From positions 1 through 42,195 of the forward strand of contig REDJ01000229.1 in NCBI GenBank assembly GCA_007693555.1: 42,195 nt of DNA, in the 5' to 3' direction. Below are positions 18,321-27,131 of this stretch, piece after piece. Below the pieces are notes generated by a model. That model did not search any database. It was not told the DNA's origin and worked only from the letters and a program-made list of their open reading frames with translations. Numbering within the stretch: the first letter of the stretch is position 1; every line of letters starts with the position of its first letter. A program made the position numbers and the translations under genes. The stretch is from Bacteroidota bacterium. Its GTDB lineage: Bacteria > Bacteroidota > Bacteroidia > Bacteroidales > UBA7960.

Positions 18321-18809
18321 TCAGAGGTTTCTTTTTAGATGTACCATTTTGATGGCAGTGATGGCAGCTTCATCACCTTTGTTGCCATGTTTACCACCTG
18401 CCCTGTCTTTGGCTTGCTGCCAGGTATCGGGTGTAAGCACACCAAATATGACAGGAATATCGGTTTTCAATCCAACATTTGTAATACCAACAGCTGCTGC
18501 ATTGCAAATAAATTCAAAATGTCTTGTTTCACCTTGTATTACACATCCGATACAAATAACTGAATCAACTTTTCCGGTCTGTGCCACATATTGGGCTCCG
18601 AGAGGCAGCTCAAAACTTCCCGGCACATAATGAATCTCAATATTCTCGTCTTTTGCCCCATGCTTTTTCAGCGTGTCAATTGCACCGCGACACAATTCAA
18701 AAGTGATTTCATCATTCCATTCCGACACTAAAATACCAAAGCGCATATCCGATGCGTCAGGGACAGCATGAATATCATATTCGGAAAGATTTTTCTTTTT
18801 ATCTGACAT
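18321..18809 (-). CDS. ribH: 6,7-dimethyl-8-ribityllumazine synthase
   Basis: 162 residues, standard length. It condenses 5-amino-6-ribitylaminouracil with 3,4-dihydroxy-2-butanone 4-phosphate in riboflavin synthesis and forms 60-mer or decamer shells in other bacteria. Motifs: FGILVSEWNDEI near the N terminus, VPGSFELPLGAQ (about 66-77), CIGCVIQGETRHFEFIC with the catalytic His (about 86-102) and GVLTPDTWQQAKDRAGG. It starts 39 bases after the TPR gene on the same strand. No FMN riboswitch is recognisable upstream. Confidence 0.95.
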   Translation of the reverse strand: MSDKKKNLSEYDIHAVPDASDMRFGILVSEWNDEITFELCRGAIDTLKKHGAKDENIEIHYVPGSFELPLGAQYVAQTGKVDSVICIGCVIQGETRHFEFICNAAAVGITNVGLKTDIPVIFGVLTPDTWQQAKDRAGGKHGNKGDEAAITAIKMVHLKRNL

Positions 18810-18848
18810 AATTTTACAGATTCAGATTCCCGGGAAGTTCAATTTCAA

Positions 18849-19547
18849 TTAGTTCGCCGCCGTCCTGGCTCTGGCAATAAACCTCTCTATATTTCTGCCC
18901 TCGTTGGTATTAGGATATTCGTCCTTGATTTTCTGGTATGCTTCCAACGCATCGCCATACCTGCCTTTCATTTCATAGACCATACCTGCCTTCATGAGAA
19001 ATGCCGGAGTTGTAAGTGAATTTGGCTGATGGCCGGCAGCTCGCTCGTAGTATCTGAGGGCATTTCGTGTGTCTTCAAATTCAAGGTAAGCATCGCCGAT
19101 TGCTCCCAGTGCCATGGCACCCAGTATCTGGTCGCGCCTTCTGAATTTTTTCAAATGATCAATCGCTTCTTCGTATTCGCCCAGATTTAAAAGCGCTATA
19201 CCGGCATAATATCTTGCCAGGTTGGCCGATTTGGTCATACGGTAATCAGCAATAATGTCAAGAAATCCCAGGTTGGTGCCATCACCCTCAAGGGCAAGTC
19301 TCATACTGTCGCGCTCAAAATGTTGCTCAGCCATATACATTTCTTCCCGGGCTTCCTGCTCCCTTGGTTCCAGGATAAAACGGGTATATCCCATATAACC
19401 TGCTATAAGTAAAACAATTACTGTAACTATACCGATAAGGTAATTTTGATTGCGTTCAATAAACTGTTCACTCTTACTGAGTGCTTCTTCAACGGCAACT
19501 ATATTCTTTTCGCCCTGTTCTTTCTTTTTATTTTTCTTTTCTTTCAT
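18849..19547 (-). CDS. Membrane-anchored TPR protein (YfgM-like)
   Basis: 232 residues: a Lys/Glu-rich cytoplasmic N terminus (1-33), a single transmembrane segment (YLIGIVTVIVLLIAGYMGY, about 36-54), then helical repeats. TPR-like units are clearest at about 107-140 (ARYYAGIALLNLGEYEEAIDHL), 145-175 and 183-215 (MKAGMVYEMKGRYGDALEAY). The topology places the repeats in the periplasm. YfgM-type proteins act as chaperone partners at the Sec translocon; the exact role here is unknown. A TPR gene directly before ribH is a common order in Bacteroidetes. Confidence 0.82.
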   Translation of the reverse strand: MKEKKNKKKEQGEKNIVAVEEALSKSEQFIERNQNYLIGIVTVIVLLIAGYMGYTRFILEPREQEAREEMYMAEQHFERDSMRLALEGDGTNLGFLDIIADYRMTKSANLARYYAGIALLNLGEYEEAIDHLKKFRRRDQILGAMALGAIGDAYLEFEDTRNALRYYERAAGHQPNSLTTPAFLMKAGMVYEMKGRYGDALEAYQKIKDEYPNTNEGRNIERFIARARTAAN

Positions 19548-19667
19548 GTATCAGTTATTTTTTTGAGATTTTCTGCCTCACTAAGCAAAAAAACAGTAAT
19601 TAATCTTCTGAATATTAAAGATTCCTTTAATTTATGAAGACTTTTTTTGGATTCTTTTTTCAGGCTG

Positions 19668-19697
19668 CAAAAATAAGCTAATTTTGCGTGTTTCAAA
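19668..19697 (-). promoter_or_regulatory. Promoter of the TPR-ribH operon
   Basis: On the - strand TTTG (19697-19694) is followed after 18 bases by TATTTTTG (19675-19668). Transcription would start about 115 bases before the TPR gene. Confidence 0.45.
19679..19686 (+). promoter_or_regulatory. -7 motif for the beta-helix lipoprotein gene
   Basis: TAATTTTG on the + strand, inside the -33/-7 spacer of the divergent promoter. It implies a leader of about 170 bases before the lipoprotein ATG at 19867. Confidence 0.4.
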
Positions 19698-19866
19698 TAA
19701 TTTATTACATTTTTTTGGGGATTGTGCTGACATAATAACGGGTCAGACAGTTTTTCACATAAAAAATTATGCTTTAAAACTTTATTTGAAGCAACTTTAT
19801 AAAATATTGGCAGATTTTAGCGTTACAAGAATACATCTGTTGCTTTCAAAAAAGTATTTTACCATT

Positions 19867-21354
19867 ATGCAAAGGTTTTTTTCACTGCTGGCAGTTATTA
19901 TCTCTTTTATTATCATCATGCAGATACAATCCTGCCGGCAGGATGATTTTGATACTTCTCCCTCGCTGAGGCTTGAATTTTCAGCAGATTCTCTTCTGTT
20001 TGATACTGTATTTACTACAGTAGGCTCTTCTACCAGGTATTTTAAAGTATATAACCGAAACAACTCACGGGTAAATATTTCCAGACTGGAATTAGGGGGT
20101 GGCACATCATCTTATTTTCGTATCAATGCTGATGGACGCTCGGGAAATGTAATACAGGATATTGAAATCGGTCCGCGTGACAGCATTTTTGTTTTCGTTG
20201 AGGTTACAGTTGATCCCGTTAATCAGGATCTTCCTTTAATTATTTCCGATAGTGTGTTATTTTATATCAATAATAATTTACAGGATGTAAAGCTTGTGGC
20301 CTGGGGGCAGGATGCATACTTTATACGTCCCAATTTTCAGGATACTATTTATGTTGATGATGAACCAGTACCTATAGAATACCATCTGATAACAGAAAAT
20401 ATGATTTGGTCAGGACTTAAGCCTTGGGTGGTTTACGGACTGGTATTGGTGGCTCCCGATGTAACACTTCGCGTTGAAGAAGGAGCTAAAATACATTTTC
20501 ATAATCAATCGGCGTTGATATTCCTTAGCAGATCGAGTTTCCAGGTTGAGGGTACAAGTGAAGATCCTATCATATTCCAGGGAGATAGACTCGAGTCAGA
20601 CTACCAGAATCTGCCCGGGCAATGGGGTTATATTTGGCTGACTGCAGAAAGCCGTAATCATAAAATAGAAAATGCTATTATCAAAAATGCTACTTATGGA
20701 ATAGTTATGGATTCAATAGGCAGTCTTACTGAACCTACTCTTCGTATCAGGAATACAATCATTAAAAATATGGATCAGACTGGGTTGGAACTCAGGGGTG
20801 CCTGGGTAGAAGCCCGGAACCTGGTTGTTGCCAATTGCGGGGTTCATGCCATATACATGGGCCTGGGGGGCAGTTACGATTTCAGGCATGTTACCGTGGG
20901 AAATTATTACAGTCTGCCCGGTACGATAAGGCAAACCCCTTCCATTGTATTTAATAATTACTACATCGATACTACAAATACAGTTCAGGTGCGTGAATTT
21001 GATAAGGCTTATTTTGGAAATTCAATTATATACGGAAGCCTGCAGGAAGAGATACTGCTGGATCTCTATCCGGATAATTCAGTTGCCGGTTTTACCTTTG
21101 ATCACAGCCTGGTGCGCACATCCATTCATAACTCACTGGGCCATCTTTTTGAAAACAGTCTGTTTAACCAGCAACCCCGCTTTCTGGATTCGGGGCAGAA
21201 TGATTACCGCCTGCGCGAAGACAGCCCGGCAATAGGGGAAGGTGACCCCAATATCGCAATAGATATACCCTACGACATACTGGGCAACAGCCGCCTGGAA
21301 AGGGTTGATATAGGGGCGTATCAGTATTATGAGATTGAGGAAGATAGTGATTAG
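19867..21354 (+). CDS. Beta-helix lipoprotein with choice-of-anchor Q-type end
   Basis: 495 residues from ATG 19867. This start gives a lipoprotein signal peptide (MQRFFSLLAVIISFIIIMQIQSC) with the lipidated Cys at 23; the open frame extends upstream to a TTG but that would bury the signal. The N-terminal part (about 30-150) is a beta-sandwich. Residues about 190-400 contain repeated short beta strands with Asn/Ile ladders (IENAIIKNATYGIVM, LRIRNTIIKNMDQTGLEL, ARNLVVANCGVHAIYM) typical of a right-handed parallel beta-helix. The C terminus SPAIGEGDP...LERVDIGAYQYYE matches the ending often labelled choice-of-anchor Q. No catalytic residues are evident. It is likely outer-membrane anchored, with an unknown ligand. 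Confidence 0.8.
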   Translation: MQRFFSLLAVIISFIIIMQIQSCRQDDFDTSPSLRLEFSADSLLFDTVFTTVGSSTRYFKVYNRNNSRVNISRLELGGGTSSYFRINADGRSGNVIQDIEIGPRDSIFVFVEVTVDPVNQDLPLIISDSVLFYINNNLQDVKLVAWGQDAYFIRPNFQDTIYVDDEPVPIEYHLITENMIWSGLKPWVVYGLVLVAPDVTLRVEEGAKIHFHNQSALIFLSRSSFQVEGTSEDPIIFQGDRLESDYQNLPGQWGYIWLTAESRNHKIENAIIKNATYGIVMDSIGSLTEPTLRIRNTIIKNMDQTGLELRGAWVEARNLVVANCGVHAIYMGLGGSYDFRHVTVGNYYSLPGTIRQTPSIVFNNYYIDTTNTVQVREFDKAYFGNSIIYGSLQEEILLDLYPDNSVAGFTFDHSLVRTSIHNSLGHLFENSLFNQQPRFLDSGQNDYRLREDSPAIGEGDPNIAIDIPYDILGNSRLERVDIGAYQYYEIEEDSD

Positions 21355-21372
21355 TGATGGGAAAAGGAAAAC

Positions 21373-21488
21373 GGAGACCGGAGACTGGAGACCGAAGCTA
21401 AGGGCGACAGCCCTTAGTCCCGAGAGCCGCAGGCGATTCGGGAACCGAAGACCGAAGACCGAAGACCGGAGACCGACGACCGAAGACC
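21373..21488. repeat. Heptamer tandem repeat with two embedded hairpins
   Basis: Two runs of a GAAGACC/GGAGACC-type 7-base unit (21373-21397 and 21444-21488) flank two stems: CTAAGGGC/GCCCTTAG (21398-21405 and 21410-21417, loop GACA) and TCCCGA/TCGGGA (21418-21423 and 21438-21443). The array begins 18 bases after the lipoprotein stop. The rest of this gene-free stretch to 21820 is AT-rich, with no exact TAnnTTTG seen before the next gene. Confidence 0.75.
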
Positions 21489-21820
21489 AAAAATATTAAA
21501 ACTAATTATACAAAAGTAAAACTCCCCGAACTTTTCACCTTAGCATCTCAGTGGTGAGAATCCTAAATCAAAAATCTGAAATCCTTAATAAAAAATTAAC
21601 CTGCTTCTCCAAGGCGTCCAATTTTTTTAATGAATCCGATTTATTTGAATTTCAGGATTTTGGACTGGACTCCGCTTCCAGATTGACTTTGAGCCATAAA
21701 AAAAATTAAACAAATATTTTATTTTTATTACTTTTTTGATTAACTTCATATGACAGTCGTGTGAATGTTTGTAGCTTTTGCCCGATTGTCAATCCAACAC
21801 ATCTGTTAATCTAATAAAAA

Positions 21821-24800
21821 ATGAAAATGAAAAAGTATGCTTACCTTTTATTTGTTTTATTGAAAACAATTGCCTTTGGCGCAACAGCTCAGTTTAACAA
21901 TCCTTTTGAGTTTGATACCAAAAGGTATAATTCAAAGGATATTATGATTGTATGGAGTAATCCCGAAAATACATCCCATATCAATCAGCAAATCCTCGGT
22001 TTCGATTGGCCTGCATATGCAAGCGAACCGAATCAGTTTTCCTTTTTTGAACAAACACCCGTTGTTGTGGATGAACAGACGGGAATGAATAATCCGGGAA
22101 GGCTGATTATAGCCTCCGCCGATATTAACGGGGATGCCTTTGATGATATTCTGATTGTATTTCGGCAGGGCAGTAATTTGAAATATGCATTGGCGAATAA
22201 AACAGTAGAAATAGAGGATGGCTCAATTTACAGGGATATTTCACTTGAAAATCCATCGGGTTATGAAACTATTCCTATTGGCAGTGCCACAGGAAATGAA
22301 CGTGGATTGATACAGGTTATCAGTGGTGATTTTGATGGTGATGGTACAAAAGAGTTTGCATTGATAATTGGAAACTCCACCCTGAATAAAATCCAGATTA
22401 TTATTCTGGACAGCGACGGTACATTGAACCTTCAGCAACGTGCATCAATTGCAGATGAAGACATTGTTCCATTTAATTTCAATGGCTCTGAAGGGTTCAG
22501 TGCCCTGGCAGCCGACCTTAATGGCAATGGAAAAGATGAAATTGTGCTAATGGCAGTGGAGAACAATACAACAGGTAGCGGAGATTATGCAACCTTTATT
22601 AAGGTTTATGAAGTTTCAGGTGAGGGCAGCACGGAAATAACTCCAAGAGCCAGGCTTACGCTTGAAGATACTGCAATTGAATTGGTATCACAGCAAACGT
22701 ACACCAATAATATTGTTTATACCCAAAATGCCATTGCTGCTGTGGGCCCGATTGATGAAAGTGCCACCAGGTTGGTTGCCGGCCTGGCAATTTACTCAAA
22801 TATTAACGATAGTTTTAATGAACAGGACAGAGAAGACAATTTCTTCTTTTTTCATCTGGAAGTAAGTAGTGACCTGAATACCATTACTGTACATGATGAA
22901 TTGCAGTTCTTTAATCTTTTTGTAGAAATTGGAGGGAACCCTGGTTTGCCCTTGCTTGCCTCCGGCGGTGATTTGAATGGCAATGGTATAAAGGAAGCTG
23001 TATTCTACTCTTCTGAGGAATTGTTTATTATTGATGTGAATGATGATTTTGAACTTGAGTTAAAACATGTAGAGGGATTGGGTACCGGCAACGAGGTACA
23101 GGAATCTAATTCATCTTTTGCTGTAGGCGATATTACCAAAGATGGCAGAGATAACATAATTGTTTTCAGTAAAACCCTGTCAGGAACAGTAAATACATTT
23201 ACATTAAATGCTTATGTAGCAAATCAGCAATTGACGGATGTGAGTTTGTTTAATAGCTTTTCATTTAATGACAGCAGCGGGCAATTTTACCGCTCCTTTG
23301 CCCTGGATATTGGGAATTACGATGGCGATGATTTTTTCCTGGGAGAAGGTACACTCTATCAGTGCGATTATTACAAACCGGTAATGATTATAGGAGCACC
23401 TCCTGTGCACTGGGATAAAATAGATGGAGTTGTATATGATGTCAATAATTGTTTTAGCGGAGGTCCCTGCAATTTTGGAGCAACATTTTCACAAACCACC
23501 ACCGATGAATTTATTACTTCAGTCGAACTAACCAGTGACTGGGCAGTTAGCGGAGAAGCCACTTTGGGATTCAGTGGTTTTGGTTTTACAATTGGTGCCA
23601 GTGTGGGTGCACGTTATGGCGAACAATTCAGCAATCTGCAGGAATCTACCATAACTCTGGAACAAAATCTTACCAGTGAGGCAGTAATTGATGACAGGGT
23701 GCATTTTTTCAGAATTCCTGTGGATGTTTGGGAATATCCCGTAAAAAATAATCAGGGTGAAATTATAGATTATGTATTGGGAGTGTTTCCCACTCAACCC
23801 AGTAGTATGGTGTTGAATATTTCTACTACCAAAGCACTGGGTAATTACCGGCCACATCATGAGCCCGGAAATATTCTTTCGTATCCGGTAATCAATTCCA
23901 TTACTGAATTGCCCGACTTTCCCGAAGATCCTCAATCCAATGCTATCATTTTTGAGGGGTTGGCCAATATTACTTATTCGGTTTCAGGAAGTAACAGTAT
24001 TTCGCTTTCCTACAGCGAAACATTTGGCGAAACCAGCACTTCAAGCTGGAATTCAGGTGTAACCTCAGGTTTTTCAATATCAGGGTGGGGTCTTGGTTTA
24101 AACCTGGATGGGGAATACAATGAAGGAGCTATAAATATCTCTGGCACCAGTGTGAGCAGTACCACAAAATTTGAATTTTACATAGGAAATATTATGGGTC
24201 CTGATGGTGAGTATAATTATGCAGCCCAGCCTCTTATTTACTGGTCTCGCGATGGTGCCGGAATTGTAACTTACAGGGTTACACCTTTAACAAGTGGTTT
24301 GGGAACATTCTGGGAAGACCAGTATAGCACACTTCCTGATCCGGCACTTAATCTCCCCTGGAAGAATGATGTCTTTCATTCCAATCTCAGTCCTGATGAT
24401 CCCAAAGTAGACCGAACAAAGTCCATGTTTTTCTCCAATTCAGCTCCATTACCCGATGATACAGTAACTGTTTTTCTTACGGTTTTAAATTACAGCCTCG
24501 TGGGAACCGGTCAGCCAGTGGAGGTAGAGTTCTTTAATGGGAATCCTGATGAGGGAGGAATACTGCTGGCAGACATAAACAATGAAACCATTTTCTCAAC
24601 CGGGGAAGCATTGTCACCCAGAGGGAGAAAAGTTGTGGAAATGGATTTTGTTTTTACACTTGATATGTATCAGACTGACGATTTGCGAATATACGCAAGG
24701 CTTGATCCTGACAATAAAATCAGTGAAATTCATACTAACAACAATCAGGGCTGGAGTCCACTGGGATTGAGCTGTGGGCAGGAAATTATTACCTCAGTTT

Positions 24801-25084
24801 CAGAAGAACAATATAGCACATTCATGAAGGAACTGGAAGTGCTTGCATATCCCAATCCGGTTACAGATGAGTTGAAGCTTGTTTTTCATCTTGCCAGAAG
24901 AGAATCTGTTAATGTGAGAATTTTTGATATGACCGGTCGCATGGTGCAGGATGTGGTACAGTCAAATATGCCTCCCGGTGAGATAAGGGTGTTTACAAAC
25001 ATCAGCAACTTGCCGGCAGGTTTATATCTTGCAGAGGTTATAATCGGGAACCATAGAAAGACTGCCAAAATCATCAAAAAGTAA
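21821..25084 (+). CDS. Secreted FG-GAP repeat protein with CARDB-like and T9SS domains
   Basis: 1087 residues. Signal peptide about 1-23 (cut after TAQ). Residues about 90-530 hold FG-GAP/VCBS-type beta-propeller blades with Ca-binding-like loops (DINGDAFDDILIV, DFDGDGTKEFALI, DLNGNGKDEIVLM, DLNGNGIKEAVFY). Residues about 545-823 form an unassigned Ser/Thr/Gly-rich beta region. About 860-985 resembles CARDB (PDDTVTVFLTVLNYS ... NKISEIHTNNNQG). About 1008-1087 is a type A T9SS sorting domain (AYPNPVTDELKL...LPAGLYLAEV). It is therefore likely exported to the surface or medium. Function is unknown; the propeller suggests binding. It is monocistronic, with a strong hairpin after the stop. Confidence 0.87.
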   Translation: MKMKKYAYLLFVLLKTIAFGATAQFNNPFEFDTKRYNSKDIMIVWSNPENTSHINQQILGFDWPAYASEPNQFSFFEQTPVVVDEQTGMNNPGRLIIASADINGDAFDDILIVFRQGSNLKYALANKTVEIEDGSIYRDISLENPSGYETIPIGSATGNERGLIQVISGDFDGDGTKEFALIIGNSTLNKIQIIILDSDGTLNLQQRASIADEDIVPFNFNGSEGFSALAADLNGNGKDEIVLMAVENNTTGSGDYATFIKVYEVSGEGSTEITPRARLTLEDTAIELVSQQTYTNNIVYTQNAIAAVGPIDESATRLVAGLAIYSNINDSFNEQDREDNFFFFHLEVSSDLNTITVHDELQFFNLFVEIGGNPGLPLLASGGDLNGNGIKEAVFYSSEELFIIDVNDDFELELKHVEGLGTGNEVQESNSSFAVGDITKDGRDNIIVFSKTLSGTVNTFTLNAYVANQQLTDVSLFNSFSFNDSSGQFYRSFALDIGNYDGDDFFLGEGTLYQCDYYKPVMIIGAPPVHWDKIDGVVYDVNNCFSGGPCNFGATFSQTTTDEFITSVELTSDWAVSGEATLGFSGFGFTIGASVGARYGEQFSNLQESTITLEQNLTSEAVIDDRVHFFRIPVDVWEYPVKNNQGEIIDYVLGVFPTQPSSMVLNISTTKALGNYRPHHEPGNILSYPVINSITELPDFPEDPQSNAIIFEGLANITYSVSGSNSISLSYSETFGETSTSSWNSGVTSGFSISGWGLGLNLDGEYNEGAINISGTSVSSTTKFEFYIGNIMGPDGEYNYAAQPLIYWSRDGAGIVTYRVTPLTSGLGTFWEDQYSTLPDPALNLPWKNDVFHSNLSPDDPKVDRTKSMFFSNSAPLPDDTVTVFLTVLNYSLVGTGQPVEVEFFNGNPDEGGILLADINNETIFSTGEALSPRGRKVVEMDFVFTLDMYQTDDLRIYARLDPDNKISEIHTNNNQGWSPLGLSCGQEIITSVSEEQYSTFMKELEVLAYPNPVTDELKLVFHLARRESVNVRIFDMTGRMVQDVVQSNMPPGEIRVFTNISNLPAGLYLAEVIIGNHRKTAKIIKK

Positions 25085-25099
25085 ATTGCATTAAATAAA

Positions 25100-25140
25100 T
25101 AAGGGGTAGAGAAGTTTAACAAATACTTTTCTACCCCTTA
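25100..25140 (+). terminator. Strong hairpin after the FG-GAP gene
   Basis: The 16-base arms 25100-25115 and 25125-25140 pair throughout except for one G-T pair, loop of 9. It begins 16 bases after the stop. There is no T tract on the + side, so termination or mRNA 3'-end protection are both possible. Confidence 0.6.
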
Positions 25141-25226
25141 GCCTCAATGCCGATACTCTTAACTTCATGTGCCGGGTATCCTTTCAGTTTCAGGATTTCA
25201 ATGCGTTTAATTTCACTTCTGCTCAG
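25131..25226 (-). pseudogene. Possible C-terminal coding remnant
   Basis: Between two in-frame TAG codons the - strand encodes 31 residues that read like real protein (LSRSEIKRIEILKLKGYPAH then EVKSIGIEAKG). No start codon is present and the reading begins where the conserved repeat element ends. I do not recognise the family. It could be chance. Confidence 0.22.
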
Positions 25227-25241
25227 CTATTCTGTTTTCTT

Positions 25242-25277
25242 AATCAATCCCCCGTGCCCCCTTTTCAATGGGGAATT
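25242..25277 (-). repeat. 36-bp GC-rich repeat block, copy 1
   Basis: On the - strand this reads AATTCCCC...GGGGGATTGATT and matches the block at 30183-30218 in 34 of 36 positions by hand alignment. Similarity continues weakly for about 20 more bases (GAAA-CAGA-CTGAG). It contains a CCCC/GGGG inverted repeat. Between it and the octamer array (25278-25320) nothing else was recognised. Confidence 0.8.
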
Positions 25278-25320
25278 CGCCCGGTAAAAACCTGATTTAC
25301 CCGTCATCTATTACCCATAA

Positions 25321-25406
25321 ACTTTTCAACTTATCAACTTATCAACTCATCAACTCATCAACTCCCTCAACTTTCTAAACCTTCTAAACCTTTTCAACCC
25401 ATCAAC
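25321..25406 (-). repeat. Octamer tandem repeat immediately after sucD
   Basis: On the - strand, units such as GTTGATGA and GTTGATAA follow one another with period 8 (some 9), starting at the first base after the sucD TAG. The same type of array follows mnmE. Confidence 0.82.
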
Positions 25407-26279
25407 CTACTTCCCCAGTACCTTCTTCATCGTAATTCCTATATCGGCGGGAGAATCCACATAGGTAACACCGCATGCGGTGAGGATTTCTTTTTTTGCC
25501 TCTGCGGTATCGTCTTTTCCTCCAATAATGGCACCGGCGTGGCCCATGGTGCGGCCTTTGGGTGCTGTGGCGCCTGCAATAAAACTGACTACCGGTTTGG
25601 TGCCGTGGTCGCGGATGTAATAAGCTGCTTCGGCTTCCATGCTTCCGCCTATCTCACCGATCATAATAATACCTTCGGTCTGCGGGTCGTTCATCAGCAG
25701 TTCAACTGCTTCTTTGGTGGTGGTACCCACGATGGGGTCGCCACCGATACCGATGCAGGTTGACTGGCCCATACCGGCTTTGGTAACCTGATCAACCGCT
25801 TCGTAGGTTAGTGTCCCTGAGCGTGAAACAATACCGATACTACCGGGTGTATGGATAAACCCGGGCATTATGCCCACTTTGCACTCACCGGGGGTAATAA
25901 CACCGGGGCAGTTGGGGCCAATAAGCCGGGCTTCTTTGTCTTTGAGGTACTCTTTTACCATGTTCATATCCTTAACAGGGATGCCTTCGGTAATACACAC
26001 AATCACTTTAATGCCGGCATCGGCAGCCTCCATAATGGCATCTGCAGCAAAAGCGGGTGGAACAAAAATGACACTTACATTGGCACCGGCCTCTTTTACG
26101 GCCTGGTCAACCCGGTCAAAAACCGGAAGATCAAGATGCTTCTGACCACCTTTCCCGGGTGTTACTCCGCCCACTAATTTGGTGCCGTATTCAATCATCT
26201 GTGTTGCGTGAAAAGTGCCCTCTGAGCCGGTGAAGCCCTGCACAATTACCCTGGAATCCTTGTTAACTAATACGCTCAT
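25407..26279 (-). CDS. sucD: Succinyl-CoA synthetase, alpha subunit
   Basis: 290 residues, full length. It forms succinyl-CoA or, in reverse, makes ATP/GTP in the TCA cycle with the beta subunit SucC, which is not in this window. Motifs: [14 protein letters not shown] with the CoA-binding N-terminal Rossmann fold, GGVTPGKGG (about 37-45), GPNCPGVI (about 125-132), [10 protein letters not shown] and the phosphohistidine loop [16 protein letters not shown], His near 247. A separated sucC is common in some Bacteroidetes. A -7 motif lies 52 bases upstream. Confidence 0.96.
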   Translation of the reverse strand: MSVLVNKDSRVIVQGFTGSEGTFHATQMIEYGTKLVGGVTPGKGGQKHLDLPVFDRVDQAVKEAGANVSVIFVPPAFAADAIMEAADAGIKVIVCITEGIPVKDMNMVKEYLKDKEARLIGPNCPGVITPGECKVGIMPGFIHTPGSIGIVSRSGTLTYEAVDQVTKAGMGQSTCIGIGGDPIVGTTTKEAVELLMNDPQTEGIIMIGEIGGSMEAEAAYYIRDHGTKPVVSFIAGATAPKGRTMGHAGAIIGGKDDTAEAKKEILTACGVTYVDSPADIGITMKKVLGK

Positions 26280-26331
26280 GTGTTATTTGTTTTTTTATAT
26301 TTTATCCTGGTTAATACCTTTTTTGAAGCCC

Positions 26332-26339
26332 CAAAAATA
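26332..26339 (-). promoter_or_regulatory. -7 promoter motif for sucD
   Basis: TATTTTTG on the - strand, an exact TAnnTTTG, 53 bases before the sucD start. The rest of the stretch to the toxin-antitoxin pair (26340-26599) shows no gene I can support. Confidence 0.45.
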
Positions 26340-26599
26340 GTATTTTCCTGAGAAATTTTGTAATAAATCTGACTCAACATGCGCCTCTGATACTCCTCTT
26401 TCTTTTTTAAAGCCATGAACCAAAGCGAAGCCGAGCCCGACAAAGTCAACGCACGAATGTTGTTTCTTTCACAGAGCCGCAGAAGACGCTTATTTTTAAT
26501 CAAAGTGTGATTTTCCGGATACGAATCCAGCTTTCGTCCTGAATCCGGCCAAAATGGTTTTCTGTCTTTTTTCAATTAAAAAATTTGTAATTTTATGCT

Positions 26600-26833
26600 A
26601 TGGGAACCAAGGAAAAAATAATTGAAAAACTTAACCAGATTAAAGATGAAACCGTACTGGCGGATTTTTTATCAGTGATTGACCTTGAATTATCCATGTG
26701 TGAGGAACCGGTTGTTTTAACCAGTGCGCAAAAGGATTTTTTGGATGAAGGTCTTGATGATTTTCATAAAGGGAATATTCACTCAGATGAAGAAGCAAAA
26801 AAAGTGGTTGAGCAATGGTTAAAAGAGAAATAA
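26600..26833 (+). CDS. Antitoxin-like protein of a ParDE-type pair
   Basis: 77 residues, acidic and helical: KEKIIEKLNQIKDETVLADF at the N terminus, then a flexible C-terminal part LTSAQKDFLDEGLDDFHKGNIHSDEEAKKVVEQWL. That ending, with the S-D-E-E-A...W pattern, is typical of small antitoxins that wrap around ParE/RelE toxins. No clear DNA-binding fold can be assigned. The toxin start lies 19 bases inside this gene, so expression is coupled. Family knowledge: it would neutralise the toxin and repress the operon. Confidence 0.78.
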   Translation: MGTKEKIIEKLNQIKDETVLADFLSVIDLELSMCEEPVVLTSAQKDFLDEGLDDFHKGNIHSDEEAKKVVEQWLKEK

Positions 26834-27111
26834 AATGGACAACCAAGGCCATTTTTGATAAAATCAGCATTCTTGAATACTGGATATGGAGGACAAAATC
26901 CAAAAAGTATAGTTTGAAATTGTCAGGGATGTTTGATAATGTAATTTCTCAGCTTGCCCTGAATCCTGAATCAGGAAAAATTACAGATTACAAAAACATC
27001 CGGTTCAGGATTGTAAAACAATACCTTATTTTCTATACTATCACTGAAAAGAACATTTTTATTATCAGGATCTGGGATTCAAGAAGAAATCCTGAGAATT
27101 TACGTTTTTAA
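26815..27111 (+). CDS. ParE/RelE superfamily toxin
   Basis: 98 residues, basic, of the usual toxin size. The N-terminal KWTTKAIFDKISILEYWIWRT matches the ParE helix region, with the W-T-x-x-A start. The C-terminal beta-sheet RFRIVKQYLIFYTITEKNIFIIRIWDSRRNPENL carries the V-x-x-Y-x-I/x-Y pattern and the final R-x-x-P common in ParE-like proteins. ParE toxins poison gyrase and RelE-type toxins cleave mRNA; which applies cannot be read here. It overlaps the antitoxin and converges on pdxB with 20 bases between the stops. Confidence 0.85.
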   Translation: MVKREIKWTTKAIFDKISILEYWIWRTKSKKYSLKLSGMFDNVISQLALNPESGKITDYKNIRFRIVKQYLIFYTITEKNIFIIRIWDSRRNPENLRF

Positions 27112-27131
27112 TTATCTTATTTTTCCACACA

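Noticed and set aside
19684-19866. 61-residue N-terminal extension of the beta-helix lipoprotein
   Set aside because: The TTG start lies within the -7 motif and the extension would bury the lipoprotein signal peptide beginning at 19867.
21373-21488. Possible CRISPR array
   Set aside because: Units are 7 bases with no unique spacers, and no cas genes are in the window.
26276-26575. 99-residue - strand open frame overlapping the sucD start
   Set aside because: It contains a RALTLSGSAS stretch faintly like the GS motif of nucleotidyltransferases, but no D-x-D follows. The sucD -7 promoter motif lies inside it, and the composition is Lys-rich and unlike its neighbours.
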